Part shown: positions 33,837 through 46,651 of the stretch, in pieces | How positions within the stretch are numbered: position 1 is the first letter of the stretch | Layout: each line of letters opens with the position of its first letter | The notes under the pieces: model-generated | The model's input: only the letters and a program-made list of their open reading frames with translations | Databases searched by the model: none | Told to the model about the DNA's origin: nothing | Made by a program: the position numbers and the translations under genes | Assembly (NCBI GenBank): GCA_018365895.1 | Contig: JAGZJD010000004.1 | Coordinates: 1 to 64,000 of the forward strand | Length of the DNA stretch: 64,000 bases | From: Lachnospiraceae bacterium | GTDB taxonomy: Bacteria > Bacillota_A > Clostridia > Lachnospirales > Lachnospiraceae | Direction: 5' to 3'

Positions 33837-33863
33837 ATTATACCGTTTCCCCGGAAATGTCAA
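33837..33863 (-). promoter_or_regulatory. promoter of the metK riboswitch transcript
   Basis: TTGACA (complement of 33858-33863) and TATAAT (complement of 33837-33842) are 15 bp apart. TAATGT two bases later gives a 17-bp spacing. Both place the start just before the aptamer. Confidence 0.65.
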
Positions 33864-33904
33864 GCAATTTTTTCACTTTCCTCCGGTATTTACTTAATGC
33901 TTTC

Positions 33905-35197
33905 CTAGCTGACTTTCAGCTTAAATTTCTTAATGTCTTTCTCCGTCTCTACTTTCTCGATCAAACCGCCAAGACGTCTGATCTTCTCTTCAAAGCATTC
34001 ATATCCTCTCTGGATATAAACAATATCGTCTACGATCGTAATTCCATCTGCCACAAGTCCGGCAATACAAAGCGCCGCACCGGCTCTCAGATCCGGAGCA
34101 CTTACTCTCGCACCAGAGAATCTCTCTACGCCTTCAATCGTTGCAGAATTTCCCTCTACTTTAGAGACACCGCCCATACGAGCCAGCTCATCCAGGTATT
34201 TGAAACGATTTTCAAAAATACTCTCTGTAATCGTACTTGTCCCTTCTGACAGAGATAACAGTACTCCCATCTGCGGCTGCATATCTGTCGGGAAGCCCGG
34301 ATATGGAAGTGTCTTTACTTGTGTATGTCCCAGACGCTTCTTCGCCACAACTCTTACTGCATCATCAAATTCTTCTACTTCGCATCCAATCTCTACAAGC
34401 TTCGCTGTCGTTGCCTCCAGATGCTTTGGAATTACATTCATCACCGTTACATCTCCGCGTGTAGCTGCTGCCGCAAACATAAATGTACCAGCTTCAATCT
34501 GATCCGGAATAATAGAATATGATGTTTTATTTAACTTGGAAACCCCTTTGATACGAATTACATCTGTTCCTGCTCCCTTAATATTAGCGCCCATGCTGTT
34601 CAGGAAATTGGCAACGTCTACGACATGTGGTTCTTTTGCAACATTCTCCAGAATGGTATTCCCCTCTGCCATCGCTGCTGCCATCATTACATTGATTGTC
34701 GCTCCGACACTGACAACATCAAAATATAAATGTGTTCCCTTCAGTCGTTCTGCTTCTGCAAGAATTGAACCATGCTCAATCTCAACCTCTGCTCCAAGAG
34801 CACGGAAACCTTTCAGATGCTGATCGATCGGACGACTTCCGATATTACATCCGCCTGGCAGCGCAACTTCTGCTCTCTTGTATTTTCCTAACAAAGCACC
34901 CAGCAGATAGTAAGATGCACGAATCTTCTTTATATAGTCATATTCAATCGCAAGATCACTGATCGTACTCCCATTAATCTTAACAGTATGCCTGTCAATT
35001 CTCTGCACAGTTGCTCCAATTCCACTGATTGCTTCAAGCAATACATTAATATCATTCACATCCGGAAGGTTATCGATTGTTACTGTCTCATCCGTCATGA
35101 TCGCTGCCGCGAGAATTGCAAGCGCTGCATTCTTTGCACCGGCAATCTCAACTTCACCAACGAGCGGATTACCACCCTTAATTATATACTGTTCCAT
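33905..35197 (-). CDS. murA: UDP-N-acetylglucosamine 1-carboxyvinyltransferase
   Basis: A 430-aa EPSP-like enzyme for the first step of peptidoglycan precursor synthesis. The N-terminal KNAALAILAAAI holds the Lys22/Asn23 substrate pair, and Cys117 in LPGGCNIGSRP is the PEP/fosfomycin-reactive residue, so classical fosfomycin sensitivity of the target is predicted. It has six repeated domain units as in the family. It is a single gene with its own promoter; the product follows the MurA2/MurZ style of Firmicutes. The start at 35197 is preceded by GAGGTG. Confidence 0.96.
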   Translation of the reverse strand: MEQYIIKGGNPLVGEVEIAGAKNAALAILAAAIMTDETVTIDNLPDVNDINVLLEAISGIGATVQRIDRHTVKINGSTISDLAIEYDYIKKIRASYYLLGALLGKYKRAEVALPGGCNIGSRPIDQHLKGFRALGAEVEIEHGSILAEAERLKGTHLYFDVVSVGATINVMMAAAMAEGNTILENVAKEPHVVDVANFLNSMGANIKGAGTDVIRIKGVSKLNKTSYSIIPDQIEAGTFMFAAAATRGDVTVMNVIPKHLEATTAKLVEIGCEVEEFDDAVRVVAKKRLGHTQVKTLPYPGFPTDMQPQMGVLLSLSEGTSTITESIFENRFKYLDELARMGGVSKVEGNSATIEGVERFSGARVSAPDLRAGAALCIAGLVADGITIVDDIVYIQRGYECFEEKIRRLGGLIEKVETEKDIKKFKLKVS

Positions 35198-35583
35198 ATC
35201 GCACCTCGATTATCGATTTCTATTTACAGATCCAATTTATTTTTCTAAAATATTATTTGCAAAAATAAAAAAGAAAGCCCCTAAAAGCTTATAATCTTTA
35301 CTATTATAGCATAAAATACGGATTTGTAAAATATTTTTTATTTTCCAACGCTGCACAGGCCGCTGAGCGTTCGATTCTATTTACTTATTGTGTCAAAAGA
35401 CGCTTTCAAGTATACGATGATGTTTCTATTTTTCATCTGTACTTCTCCCCGGTTTCGCACATGTTCTTCTTTTATTTTATCACAGCATATTTCTTCCGTA
35501 AAGTTGATATTTTCTACAAAACCTTATATTTCGCTTTCGTTTTCCATTAATAATTTTAATTGTTTTAAAAATTTAAACAATAT
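35198..35583. other. gene-free AT-rich leader of murA
   Basis: No gene of normal size is seen. On the minus strand a promoter (TTTACA, 16 bp, TATAAT; complement of 35303-35330) precedes murA, giving a leader of about 100 nt. A 19-codon frame with a weak site near 35430 is too short to support. No riboswitch is recognised. Confidence 0.7.
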
Positions 35584-35988
35584 CTAATAAAATTTTCTCC
35601 GGCAGTGTCTTTTATCACATCTTCTTTTATATAATTCCTGAAAAAGAAGGACCTGAACCAGTTCCCGCACTAACTGTTCTCTCTCCCTTGCTCCCCCATA
35701 ATACTGCATCTGTAGTTCTGTTTCTTCTTTTCTATCACTTGTTTGCATTACCTGATTATAAATCCTGCTGCACATCATACGAAGCTGAAGCTGATCCGGA
35801 TATTCATCATAGATCATACTTCCTTCATACTCCATCCGGTCACATTCTGCCTCTACATAAGGAAGTATCTTTTTTGCCAGATCCGGATACATGCTTTTCA
35901 TGTACTCAAAGTCTCTTCGATCGATTTTTTCATCATCATATGCAAGGGGCATTGGATAAGTCATATAATATGGTAGACGATATTCCAT
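35584..35988 (-). CDS. uncharacterised 134-aa protein
   Basis: I do not recognise a named family. The protein starts MEYRLPYYMTYPMPLAYDDEKIDRRDFEYMKSMYP, is rich in Tyr, Met, Arg and acidic residues, and appears all-alpha. Two Arg-rich stretches and the Cys at the C-terminus (RRCDKRHCRRKFY) are notable. There is no signal peptide or membrane segment. It lies between murA and the V-ATPase terminator and is transcribed toward murA. Proteins of this type, encoded in many Lachnospiraceae genomes, are annotated hypothetical. Confidence 0.75.
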   Translation of the reverse strand: MEYRLPYYMTYPMPLAYDDEKIDRRDFEYMKSMYPDLAKKILPYVEAECDRMEYEGSMIYDEYPDQLQLRMMCSRIYNQVMQTSDRKEETELQMQYYGGAREREQLVRELVQVLLFQELYKRRCDKRHCRRKFY

Positions 35989-36050
35989 GTTCTGTACTCC
36001 ATTTCAGTTTAATATAGTTTACCATATGAAAAATTCTCTAAAATGTGAAA

Positions 36051-36090
36051 AAAGCTGTCGCTCACAATCTACATTGCAAGCGACAGCTTT
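36051..36090 (-). terminator. terminator of the V-ATPase operon
   Basis: AAAGCTGTCGCT at 36051-36062 pairs with AGCGACAGCTTT at 36079-36090. The stem starts about 40 bp past the subunit D stop at 36129, and a T run follows on the minus strand. Confidence 0.88.
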
Positions 36091-36128
36091 CTTTACTTCT
36101 ATTTAATTGTTATTCAGATTCCAGGTCT

Positions 36129-36788
36129 CTATGCCTTTTCACTGTAATGATGAGCCTCTTCCAGCATCATATCTTTTACTTTCATCAACCGGATCTGAGA
36201 GCTTCGCTCATTCTCATCCAGTTTCATTGTAATGTATTTGATATTTTCCTGTGCCTCCGGAATGATTACATGCTCAAGCGCATTTACACGCCGTCTTGTT
36301 TTCTCAATCTCAGATGCCATGAGCTGGCAGGCTTTCTCTACCTCTGCAAGTCTTAACATATCCGGCAGAATATCCGCAAGTGACTTCACCGCTCCGTCAA
36401 GATCGCTGGATGTAAATGCAAAACCATATGAATAGATATCATTTGCATCTGCAGTTCTTGTGTGGTATTCCATAACCGGAATATCAACACTCATAACATT
36501 TTTATCACTTACTTCCAGATTTACTTCCTGTTTCGGTATCATGAGCGCAGTATTCAGCGTTGCTGCTGACATACCTGCCTTAGCGATTACAAAGTTCTTA
36601 TTGGCAGAAAGAATCCCGGCCTCTACTTTTTTGCGAAGCTCCATATTCTCACGAACGAGATCAAGGAACTGCCGCATCAGTTCGTCACGTTTATCCTTCA
36701 GAAGTTTATGACCTCTTGTAGCTGTGACTAATTTCTTTTTTAATCTTGTCAACTCCATTCGAGTTGGAGTTACCTGGGTAGATGCCAA
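36129..36788 (-). CDS. V-type ATP synthase subunit D
   Basis: A 219-aa central-stalk subunit. It starts with the conserved VTPTRMELTRLKKKLVTATRGHKLLKDKRDELM and ends with a second long helix. It forms the rotor axle inside the A3B3 head. It is the last gene of the operon, about 30 bp after subunit B. Confidence 0.96.
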   Translation of the reverse strand: MASTQVTPTRMELTRLKKKLVTATRGHKLLKDKRDELMRQFLDLVRENMELRKKVEAGILSANKNFVIAKAGMSAATLNTALMIPKQEVNLEVSDKNVMSVDIPVMEYHTRTADANDIYSYGFAFTSSDLDGAVKSLADILPDMLRLAEVEKACQLMASEIEKTRRRVNALEHVIIPEAQENIKYITMKLDENERSSQIRLMKVKDMMLEEAHHYSEKA

Positions 36789-36822
36789 CGATCGTCACCT
36801 TCTTTCTAAGTTTCCTTACGGA

Positions 36823-38193
36823 TTATTTTCCGTAATACATATCCAGGAACTTATCATCGATACGTTTCAGCTCACTTCTTGGCAGGATAGAAAGCAATTT
36901 CCATCCGATTTCCAGCGTCTCCTCGATCGGACGATCTGTGAAATAACCCTGAGATACATATTCTTTCTCGAATTCATCTGCAAACTTAGCATAGATCAGG
37001 TCGATCTCTGTAAGAGCAGCTTCACCGAGGATTACCATTAATTCCTTCGCTTCTTTACCACGCGCATATGCTGCGAATAACTGGTTCATTGTATTGGCAT
37101 GATCCGCACGAGTTTTTCCTTCTCCGATACCTTTGTCTTTCAGACGTGACAGAGACGGAAGAACGTCGATCGGCGGCTGGATACCTTTACGATAAAGATC
37201 ACGGCTCAGGATTACCTGTCCCTCTGTAATATATCCTGTTAAGTCAGGGATTGGGTGTGTCTTATCATCTTCAGGCATTGTAAGAATTGGGATCATTGTG
37301 ATACTTCCCTTCTTACCAACCTGACGGCCTGCACGTTCATACATTGTAGCAAGGTCCGTATACATATATCCCGGATATCCACGACGTCCCGGAACTTCTT
37401 TACGAGCTGCTGATACTTCACGGAGTGCATCTGCATAGTTTGTGATATCTGTCAGGATAACAAGTACATGCATATCTTTCTCAAATGCAAGGTATTCTGC
37501 TGCTGTTAATGCCATCTTCGGTGTAGCGATACGCTCTACCGCAGGGTCATTTGCCAGGTTCATGAAAAGAACTGTTCTATCGATCGCACCTGTTTCTTTA
37601 AAACTTTCTACGAAGAAGTTAGATTCTTCGAATGTGATACCCATAGCAGCAAATACAACGGCGAACGGTTCGTCTGTTCCGCGTACTTTTGCCTGTCTTG
37701 CAATCTGAGCTGCCAGGTTAGCATGTGGAAGACCGGAAGCTGAGAAGATCGGAAGTTTCTGTCCACGAACAAGTGTGTTCAGACCATCAATTGCTGATAC
37801 ACCTGTCTGAATGAACTCTTCCGGATAGCTTCTTGCAGCCGGATTCATCGGAAGACCGTTTACGTCCATTCTTGCTTCCGGAAGAATCTCCGGACCATCA
37901 TCGATCGGACGTCCCAGACCATCGAATACACGGCCAAGCATATCTGCTGATACACCAAGCTCCATGCTTCGTCCGAGGAAACGTACTTTACTGTCGGAAA
38001 GGTTGATACCTGTTGAGTTCTCAAATAACTGAACGAGTGCATCACTTCCGTTAATTTCAAGAACACGGCAACGACGTGTTTCGCCGTTGGACAGCTCAAT
38101 CTCACCTAATTCATCAAATGCTACATCTTCTACGCCGCGTACCAGCATCAGAGGACCGGCAACTTCCTGTATGGTTCTATATTCTTTCGGCAT
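36823..38193 (-). CDS. V-type ATP synthase subunit B
   Basis: A 456-aa non-catalytic head subunit. The N-terminal beta barrel is followed by [19 protein letters not shown] in place of a true Walker A, as in the family, then the [33 protein letters not shown] segment. The start is immediately at the stop of subunit A (0-bp gap). It contacts subunit A at the nucleotide sites. Confidence 0.97.
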   Translation of the reverse strand: MPKEYRTIQEVAGPLMLVRGVEDVAFDELGEIELSNGETRRCRVLEINGSDALVQLFENSTGINLSDSKVRFLGRSMELGVSADMLGRVFDGLGRPIDDGPEILPEARMDVNGLPMNPAARSYPEEFIQTGVSAIDGLNTLVRGQKLPIFSASGLPHANLAAQIARQAKVRGTDEPFAVVFAAMGITFEESNFFVESFKETGAIDRTVLFMNLANDPAVERIATPKMALTAAEYLAFEKDMHVLVILTDITNYADALREVSAARKEVPGRRGYPGYMYTDLATMYERAGRQVGKKGSITMIPILTMPEDDKTHPIPDLTGYITEGQVILSRDLYRKGIQPPIDVLPSLSRLKDKGIGEGKTRADHANTMNQLFAAYARGKEAKELMVILGEAALTEIDLIYAKFADEFEKEYVSQGYFTDRPIEETLEIGWKLLSILPRSELKRIDDKFLDMYYGK

Positions 38194-39963
38194 TTAGAAG
38201 TCCTCCTTTCCAAGTGTGTTGGCGATTTCTTTGTGAAGCTCTTCGCTCACTTTCTTATATTCTTCTTCAATCTGATCTTCATGTGTATATTTGTAACGTC
38301 CGATACGTTCACGAACTGCCAGGTTGATTAAATCATTTAATGGTGCGCCATTTTTCAACGCCTCTACTGCATTGTCATAATATGCAAGCACAAGTTTCAT
38401 CATCAGGTACTGTTTTCTCAGAGATGTATAAGTATCAATCTCATGGAAAGAGTTCTGATGCAGGAAGTCCTCACGGATAGAGCGTGATGCTTCCATCTTC
38501 AGACGGTCTGTCGGTGAAAGTGCGTCCATACCTACCATCTTAACGATCTCTTCCAGTTCTGCTTCTTCCTGAAGAAGACTCATCATTCTCTGACGGTCCG
38601 CCATCCAGTCATCTGCAACTTCCCTATCAAACCATTTACCCATATCATCTACATACAGAGAGTAACTTGTCAGCCAGTTGATTGCCGGGAAGTGACGTTT
38701 GTAAGCAAGTGAGGAATCCAGTCCCCAGAACACTTTTACAATACGAAGTGTTGCCTGAGATACCGGCTCAGAAATATCTCCACCAGGAGGAGATACAGCA
38801 CCGATTACAGAAAGTGCACCTTCTCTTGCATCTTTACCGAGAGATACTACATGACCAGCTCTCTCGTAGAACTGTGCCAGACGAGAACCGAGGTAAGCCG
38901 GATAACCTTCTTCACCTGGCATCTCTTCCAGACGTCCTGACATCTCACGAAGCGCCTCTGCCCAGCGTGATGTAGAGTCTGCCATAAGAGCTACTGAATA
39001 TCCCATATCACGGAAATATTCTGCAATTGTAATACCTGTATAGATAGATGCCTCACGGGCAGCAACAGGCATATCTGATGTGTTCGCAATCAGAACTGTT
39101 CTCTGCATCAGAGACTGACCTGTTTTCGGGTCTTTCAGTTCCGGGAACTCATTCAGAACGTCTGTCATTTCGTTTCCACGTTCTCCACATCCAATGTATA
39201 CAACGATATCTGCTTCAGCCCATTTTGCAAGCTGATGCTGAATAACTGTTTTACCACTTCCGAATGGTCCAGGTACAGCTGCAACACCACCCTTAGCAAT
39301 CGGGAAGAATGTATCAACAACTCGCTGTCCTGTTACAAGCGGCTGACGCGGCGGAAGTTTCTTCTGGTACGGACGTCCTTTACGAACCGGCCACTTCTGT
39401 ACCATTGTAAGTTCTTTGTCTCCGTCTGCTGTCTCAAGTACTGCGATAACTTCATCTACAGTAAATGTACCCGCTTTGATTTCTTTTACTTTACCTTTCA
39501 TAGAAGGAGGTACCATGATCTTCTGCTGTACAACGATTGTCTCCTGTACAGTACCAAGAACGTCTCCGCCTTCTACCTCATCGCCAACTTTTGCAATCGG
39601 AACGAACTCCCATTTTTTATCTCTTTTCAGAGAAGGAACTTCGACACCGCGCTTCAGGCTGTTTCCACCGGATACCTTCATGATATCATCAAGCGGACGC
39701 TGAATTCCGTCATAAATACTTGTGATCAGACCAGGTCCTAATTCTACTGACATAGGTTCGCCGATGGATTCTACCGGTTCTCCTGGTTTTAATCCTGATG
39801 TTTCCTCATAAACCTGTACTGAGGCCTCATCCCCATGAATTTCAATGATCTCACCGATCAGACGCTGATTACTTACACGCACAACGTCATACATATTAGC
39901 GTCACGCATTCCTTTGGCGATAACCAGCGGTCCTGCAACTTTTTTAATCGTTCCCTTACTCAT
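38194..39963 (-). CDS. V-type ATP synthase subunit A (catalytic)
   Basis: A 589-aa catalytic subunit. Walker [14 protein letters not shown] is intact, with the family-specific non-homologous insert before it (about residues 110-180) and [32 protein letters not shown] downstream. ATP hydrolysis drives the rotary ion pump. It follows subunit F closely and is followed with no gap by subunit B. Confidence 0.97.
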   Translation of the reverse strand: MSKGTIKKVAGPLVIAKGMRDANMYDVVRVSNQRLIGEIIEIHGDEASVQVYEETSGLKPGEPVESIGEPMSVELGPGLITSIYDGIQRPLDDIMKVSGGNSLKRGVEVPSLKRDKKWEFVPIAKVGDEVEGGDVLGTVQETIVVQQKIMVPPSMKGKVKEIKAGTFTVDEVIAVLETADGDKELTMVQKWPVRKGRPYQKKLPPRQPLVTGQRVVDTFFPIAKGGVAAVPGPFGSGKTVIQHQLAKWAEADIVVYIGCGERGNEMTDVLNEFPELKDPKTGQSLMQRTVLIANTSDMPVAAREASIYTGITIAEYFRDMGYSVALMADSTSRWAEALREMSGRLEEMPGEEGYPAYLGSRLAQFYERAGHVVSLGKDAREGALSVIGAVSPPGGDISEPVSQATLRIVKVFWGLDSSLAYKRHFPAINWLTSYSLYVDDMGKWFDREVADDWMADRQRMMSLLQEEAELEEIVKMVGMDALSPTDRLKMEASRSIREDFLHQNSFHEIDTYTSLRKQYLMMKLVLAYYDNAVEALKNGAPLNDLINLAVRERIGRYKYTHEDQIEEEYKKVSEELHKEIANTLGKEDF

Positions 39964-39984
39964 TTGGACTAATCACCCACTTTC

Positions 39985-40305
39985 CTATTCATCACCAAAT
40001 AGAATATCTGAACCAACTGCCTGCTCGACGAATTTCTTAACTGCGTCAACACCTGCACCTGTATTTCCTGATACACCCGGAATCTGAATAATTGCCGGAA
40101 GTTTCTCAAGACGATATTTATCTATTTCGTGTTCCAACACAGCTGCCAGGGCTTCTGTAATATAGATTACAGCGTATCCTCCTTTAGCAAGCTGCGTTAA
40201 TTGTTCTGCTGCCTTCTCCGGGTCCGTAACCGGATATGTGTCAAGACCCAGTGTGGCAAAGCCGTAAATACTGTCATAATCGCCAATTACTGCAATCTTA
40301 TACAT
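39985..40305 (-). CDS. V-type ATP synthase subunit F
   Basis: A 106-aa stalk subunit with KIAVIGDYDSIYGFATLGL at the start, and an overlap of 8 bp with subunit C. It links the rotor to the head. Confidence 0.95.
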   Translation of the reverse strand: MYKIAVIGDYDSIYGFATLGLDTYPVTDPEKAAEQLTQLAKGGYAVIYITEALAAVLEHEIDKYRLEKLPAIIQIPGVSGNTGAGVDAVKKFVEQAVGSDILFGDE

Positions 40306-41269
40306 ACATTTCCCTTATCCTTTCCCGGATAGACTTCTCCGGAAGCCCATTGAGCTTACCGGAAAGAATAATTCTCACCGTTTTAATTTCATTTTCTCTT
40401 GCGATTACATATGCAACAAGAGGACCAATTGAAAATGGATTCCGAATCTGAGGCTTAATCGTCTCAATGATCCGGTTATCACACCAGCACTCAAATGCTG
40501 ACGGAGATTCCTTCAGTGCTTCGGCTCCCTGTGCATACACAGTTCCGCCTAAATATTCCTGAATTGCTTCCATTCCATTCAGCGCCGCATGGGCAAGATG
40601 ATCGACACTTAATGTGCCGCACTCTGCCATAGCCTTTTTCATAAATTCCAAAGATTTTGCGGTCTTCTGCGAACGAACTGCAATCTTAATATCTGCAACG
40701 GCCACTGTAGACTCTGCATATTCTCTGATCAGATCATCTTCGGCCTTCATACCGGCTGCATAAATAGCATCCAGTGCAGCTTTATCAATCATGATATCGC
40801 ATAACTGTCCGTCTCTTGTATGCAGAAGTGTGTCATAAGCCTCTCTCGCTGCCTGTGCCATGAATTCCGGAAGTCTGTGAAATTCTTTGCTCTTTACAAT
40901 ATCCAGCATCTCTTCACCGGAAATTGCTGTATCCTGTACAAAGATATCCAGATGTTCCAAACCGCTGACTGCTGCTTTTACTGCTGCCTTCAGGTTCTGG
41001 AACAGATCCGGATATGACAGTACGTCAAAGACTGACATATCATCTGCCAATTCTCTCATCAGTTCCCATGTTTTTTCACGCTCGCGTGTCAGTATCGCCT
41101 CTGCCTCCATTGGAGTATCTGCATCTCCCCAACCTTTCTCAGACAAAAACTGCAGACACTGCTGTTCCGTCTTACATGTGAGAAGCTGCTCAATCACAGA
41201 CTTTGAAAATAATGACACTTCCTTCGCTCTGATTCGCGCAACCGCATAGGTGTATTCCTGTTTTGCCAT
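40298..41269 (-). CDS. V-type ATP synthase subunit C (V0D/AC39)
   Basis: A 323-aa helical subunit that joins the rotor stalk to the membrane ring. It has the V0D/AC39 pattern with repeated VARIRAKEVSLFSKSVIEQLL-like N-terminal and PFSIGPLVAYVIARENEIKTVRIILSGKL C-terminal segments. It lies between subunits E and F. Confidence 0.93.
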   Translation of the reverse strand: MAKQEYTYAVARIRAKEVSLFSKSVIEQLLTCKTEQQCLQFLSEKGWGDADTPMEAEAILTREREKTWELMRELADDMSVFDVLSYPDLFQNLKAAVKAAVSGLEHLDIFVQDTAISGEEMLDIVKSKEFHRLPEFMAQAAREAYDTLLHTRDGQLCDIMIDKAALDAIYAAGMKAEDDLIREYAESTVAVADIKIAVRSQKTAKSLEFMKKAMAECGTLSVDHLAHAALNGMEAIQEYLGGTVYAQGAEALKESPSAFECWCDNRIIETIKPQIRNPFSIGPLVAYVIARENEIKTVRIILSGKLNGLPEKSIRERIREMYV

Positions 41270-41299
41270 AAGCCAAATCCTCCTTTCGCGGAATGCGCT

Positions 41300-41893
41300 T
41301 TATAAAAATAATATTTTCTGAACTTTGTCCTGTAATTCATCTTTCTGAGAATCAAACAGCGCTTTGAATGTGCAGTTTTCTTCGATGCCTCCATATACAA
41401 GCACAAAACCGCATTCTATCTGTCTGCTCTCTTTTGAAAGGGCAAGTGTTCCGCCTTTTGCGGCGGCAATCTTCTGGATCTCTTCTGCGAATCCATCCGG
41501 CATTCTTTCAAGGTCTTTTGCTGAGAAAATGACCTCTCCATCTTCTGCCAGCGCAAATTTATTCAGCATTGCTTTGATTGTTTCAAAATACTCTGTGTCA
41601 GATTTCTGACAGAAAGTTGCATATGCCTTGTCGAGGACAGCAGCGATCATTTCCTGCTTCGTCTCCAGAATTTTTGTTCTTCTGGAAAGATCTGCGGAAG
41701 ATTTAACTCTGTCTTCGTAATTCTTCACGTCAGCTGCAGACTTTGCTGCAATCTTCTCAGTTTCCTTAGCTGATTCTTCTCTTGCTTTCTGCAGGATTTC
41801 TTCTGCTTCCTGCTTTGCATCCTGAATCTTTTCGCCTGCGGAGTTGTTCGCCTCTTCCAGAATCTGGTTTACAATTTTATCTAATCCAGCCAT
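41300..41893 (-). CDS. V-type ATP synthase subunit E
   Basis: A 197-aa peripheral-stalk subunit. The N-terminal half is a long Glu/Lys/Ala-rich coiled coil (IVNQILEEANNSAGEKIQDAKQEAEEILQKA) that pairs with subunit H; the C-terminal globular part binds the head. It follows subunit K by about 55 bp. Confidence 0.93.
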   Translation of the reverse strand: MAGLDKIVNQILEEANNSAGEKIQDAKQEAEEILQKAREESAKETEKIAAKSAADVKNYEDRVKSSADLSRRTKILETKQEMIAAVLDKAYATFCQKSDTEYFETIKAMLNKFALAEDGEVIFSAKDLERMPDGFAEEIQKIAAAKGGTLALSKESRQIECGFVLVYGGIEENCTFKALFDSQKDELQDKVQKILFL

Positions 41894-41947
41894 CCTTGAA
41901 CTCTCCTTCTTTGATTTCTATATTTACATTCTTGATTCCGCTGCAAA

Positions 41948-44447
<2,500 letters not shown>

Positions 44448-44545
44448 TACCAACTCCTCCTTTCTCTATTTTTTTTAGTTTGAAACTGCATTTTCAGGAT
44501 TGTATTTATTTTAGTACAAAATTTGTAGCTAAAAAAATACAGCGG

Positions 44546-44854
44546 TTAATAAAGATTTGAAATCACCATCTCAATGGCTTTATTCTCTTTTGCCGCTGCC
44601 ATCTGCTTTAACGCTGCAATTTCTTTTTCTGTTTCGGAATCAAAAATCTTCATCTCACTCTCAGCTTTGGCTTTTGCTGCCTCAAGCGTTTCTGCTGCGT
44701 GTTTACGAGCTTTTTTTGCTTCCTCTTCCTTTAGAGTTTTTGCATCCTGATTTGCCTGTTCTCTTAAGGAAATCACTTTTTCATCGGCCTCTTTAAGAAT
44801 AGTTTCGGCCTTATTCTCGGCATCTTTGACTGCCTTGATTGTTTCCTGTAACAC
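44546..44854 (-). CDS. V-type ATP synthase subunit H/G (peripheral stalk)
   Basis: About 102 aa. GTG 44854 is chosen because GGGTGGTGA lies just upstream and the promoter -10 box is at 44881-44886, so the longer frame to 44890 would start before the transcript. It is a continuous Ala/Glu/Lys-rich coiled coil (IKAVKDAENKAETILKEADEKV), typical of archaeal-type subunit H. It is the first operon gene and pairs with subunit E in the stator. Confidence 0.88.
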   Translation of the reverse strand: MLQETIKAVKDAENKAETILKEADEKVISLREQANQDAKTLKEEEAKKARKHAAETLEAAKAKAESEMKIFDSETEKEIAALKQMAAAKENKAIEMVISNLY

Positions 44855-44880
44855 ACAATCACCACCCTTCGTATTAACTA

Positions 44881-44909
44881 ATACTATCACACCGTTTTAA
44901 TTTTATCAA
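44881..44909 (-). promoter_or_regulatory. promoter of the V-ATPase operon
   Basis: TTGATA (complement of 44904-44909) and TAGTAT (complement of 44881-44886) are 17 bp apart, about 25 nt before the chosen subunit H start. Confidence 0.6.
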
Positions 44910-44982
44910 TCAGTTTTAGTAATTTTTCACAATTTTAATATTTGACTTTTTTATTTAACAAATCTTTTAGACTGGAATGTTT

Positions 44983-45480
44983 CTACCACTCCAGCCTATG
45001 CAAATGTCCCTCCAGATTCATCCCTGCAAAACCATTCTGTCGAAGCGCCTCATAAAGAACAACAGCAACTGAGTTGCCAAGATTCAGCGAACGAATCTCT
45101 CCAAGCATTGGAATCCTAATACAGTTTTCCTTATGCTGTACAAGGATTTCCTCCGGTATACCTGCACTTTCTTTTCCGAACATAATATAACAGTCTGGCT
45201 CGAAATTCACTTCTGTATACACATGAACTGCTTTTGTTGTTGCCATATACATTTTTTCCCTCGCTGCCGGATTCTTTTCCAGAAAATCTTCATAGTCAAT
45301 ATAGGTTGTTACATCAAGATCATCCCAATAATCCATTCCCGCACGCTTAATCGCTTTTTCATTTAATCGGAATCCTAAAGGTTCGATTAAGTGCAGTCTC
45401 GTTCCAGTAGCTACACAAGTTCTTCCGATATTCCCCGTGTTAGCCGGTATTTCCGGCTCAAATAAAACAATATTAATCAT
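44983..45480 (-). CDS. trmL: tRNA (cytidine/uridine-34-2'-O)-methyltransferase TrmL
   Basis: A 165-aa minimal SPOUT methyltransferase that 2'-O-methylates the wobble base of tRNA-Leu. Motifs are EIPANTGNIGRTC (motif 1), FGKESAGIPEEIL (motif 2) and LNLGNSVAVVLYEALRQ (motif 3). The size is that of TrmL (about 160 aa). It overlaps the aminotransferase stop by 8 bp. Confidence 0.94.
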   Translation of the reverse strand: MINIVLFEPEIPANTGNIGRTCVATGTRLHLIEPLGFRLNEKAIKRAGMDYWDDLDVTTYIDYEDFLEKNPAAREKMYMATTKAVHVYTEVNFEPDCYIMFGKESAGIPEEILVQHKENCIRIPMLGEIRSLNLGNSVAVVLYEALRQNGFAGMNLEGHLHRLEW

Positions 45481-46651
45481 GCTTTTTCTCCTTGCGTAAT
45501 TTTATAATAAATCGTTCCAGTCTGGAAATTGCTTCCTTTAAGTCGTCTAGCGAATATGCATAAGAAATTCTAAGAAAACCTTCTCCGCAATCACCAAATG
45601 CTGTTCCGGGAACAACTGCGACTTTCTCTTCTTCCAAAAACTTCAGTGCAAATTCTTCTGATGTCATGCCAAATTCTTTGATACACGGAAATACATAAAA
45701 TGCTCCGAATGGTTCAAAACACGGTAACTCCATACGCTCAAATTCGTGCATCAAAAACCGTCTTCTCTGATTATAGGCTTCGCGCATTTCTTCTACTTCC
45801 TTCTGACAGTGGCGCAGACCTTCAATTGCCGCATATTGACTATTCGTAGGCGCGCACATAATTGCAAATTGATGAATTTTAATCATCTGCTCAATAATCT
45901 CTTTCGGCCCACAGGAATATCCAAGGCGCCATCCTGTCATAGCAAACCCTTTCGAAAATCCATTGATCAGAATCGTCCTCTCCTTCATCCCCGGAAGCGC
46001 TGCAATAGATACATGTCTGTCTCCATAAGTAAGTTCTGAATAGATTTCATCAGAAATGACATAAAGATCATATTTTTCCACAAGCGCTGCAATTGGGCGA
46101 AGATCTTCTTCTGTCATGACAGAACCTGTCGGATTATTCGGAAATGGAAGTACAAGAATCTTTGTTTTTGGCGTAATGTATGCTTCCAGTTCTTTCGCAG
46201 TTAATTTAAACTGATTTTCATTTTTCAGCGGAATCGTTACCGGAACACCACCTGCCAATTCAGTGCATGGCAGATAAGAAACATAACTCGGCTGAGGAAT
46301 CAGCACTTCATCACCCGGATCTAACATTGCCCGGAGGGCAATATCAATTCCCTCGCTTCCTCCAACCGTTACAACAACTTCATTTGCCGGATTGTATTCT
46401 ACATTCACTGTGCGTTTGAGATATTTCACAATTTCTTCTTTCAGTTCTTTTAATCCTGCATTAGACGTGTAAAATGTGCGCCCTCTTTCCAGAGAATAAA
46501 TTCCTTCTTCCCGAATCCGCCACGGAGTATCAAAGTCCGGCTCTCCAACCCCAAGGGAAATCGCATCTTCCATTTCACTTACAATATCAAAAAATTTACG
46601 AATACCGGATGGTTTTATTTCTGTTACAACTTTTGATAATGGATTTCTCAT
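45473..46651 (-). CDS. class I/II aminotransferase
   Basis: A 392-aa PLP enzyme of the aspartate aminotransferase Iγ type. The PLP Lys lies in GFSKGFAMTGWRLG and the cofactor residues in PFPNNPTGS and YVISDEIYSEL. Its start overlaps the Lrp-like regulator stop (TAATG), so it is probably controlled by and co-transcribed with that regulator. The amino acid substrate cannot be told from sequence. Confidence 0.92.
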   Translation of the reverse strand: MRNPLSKVVTEIKPSGIRKFFDIVSEMEDAISLGVGEPDFDTPWRIREEGIYSLERGRTFYTSNAGLKELKEEIVKYLKRTVNVEYNPANEVVVTVGGSEGIDIALRAMLDPGDEVLIPQPSYVSYLPCTELAGGVPVTIPLKNENQFKLTAKELEAYITPKTKILVLPFPNNPTGSVMTEEDLRPIAALVEKYDLYVISDEIYSELTYGDRHVSIAALPGMKERTILINGFSKGFAMTGWRLGYSCGPKEIIEQMIKIHQFAIMCAPTNSQYAAIEGLRHCQKEVEEMREAYNQRRRFLMHEFERMELPCFEPFGAFYVFPCIKEFGMTSEEFALKFLEEEKVAVVPGTAFGDCGEGFLRISYAYSLDDLKEAISRLERFIIKLRKEKKHD

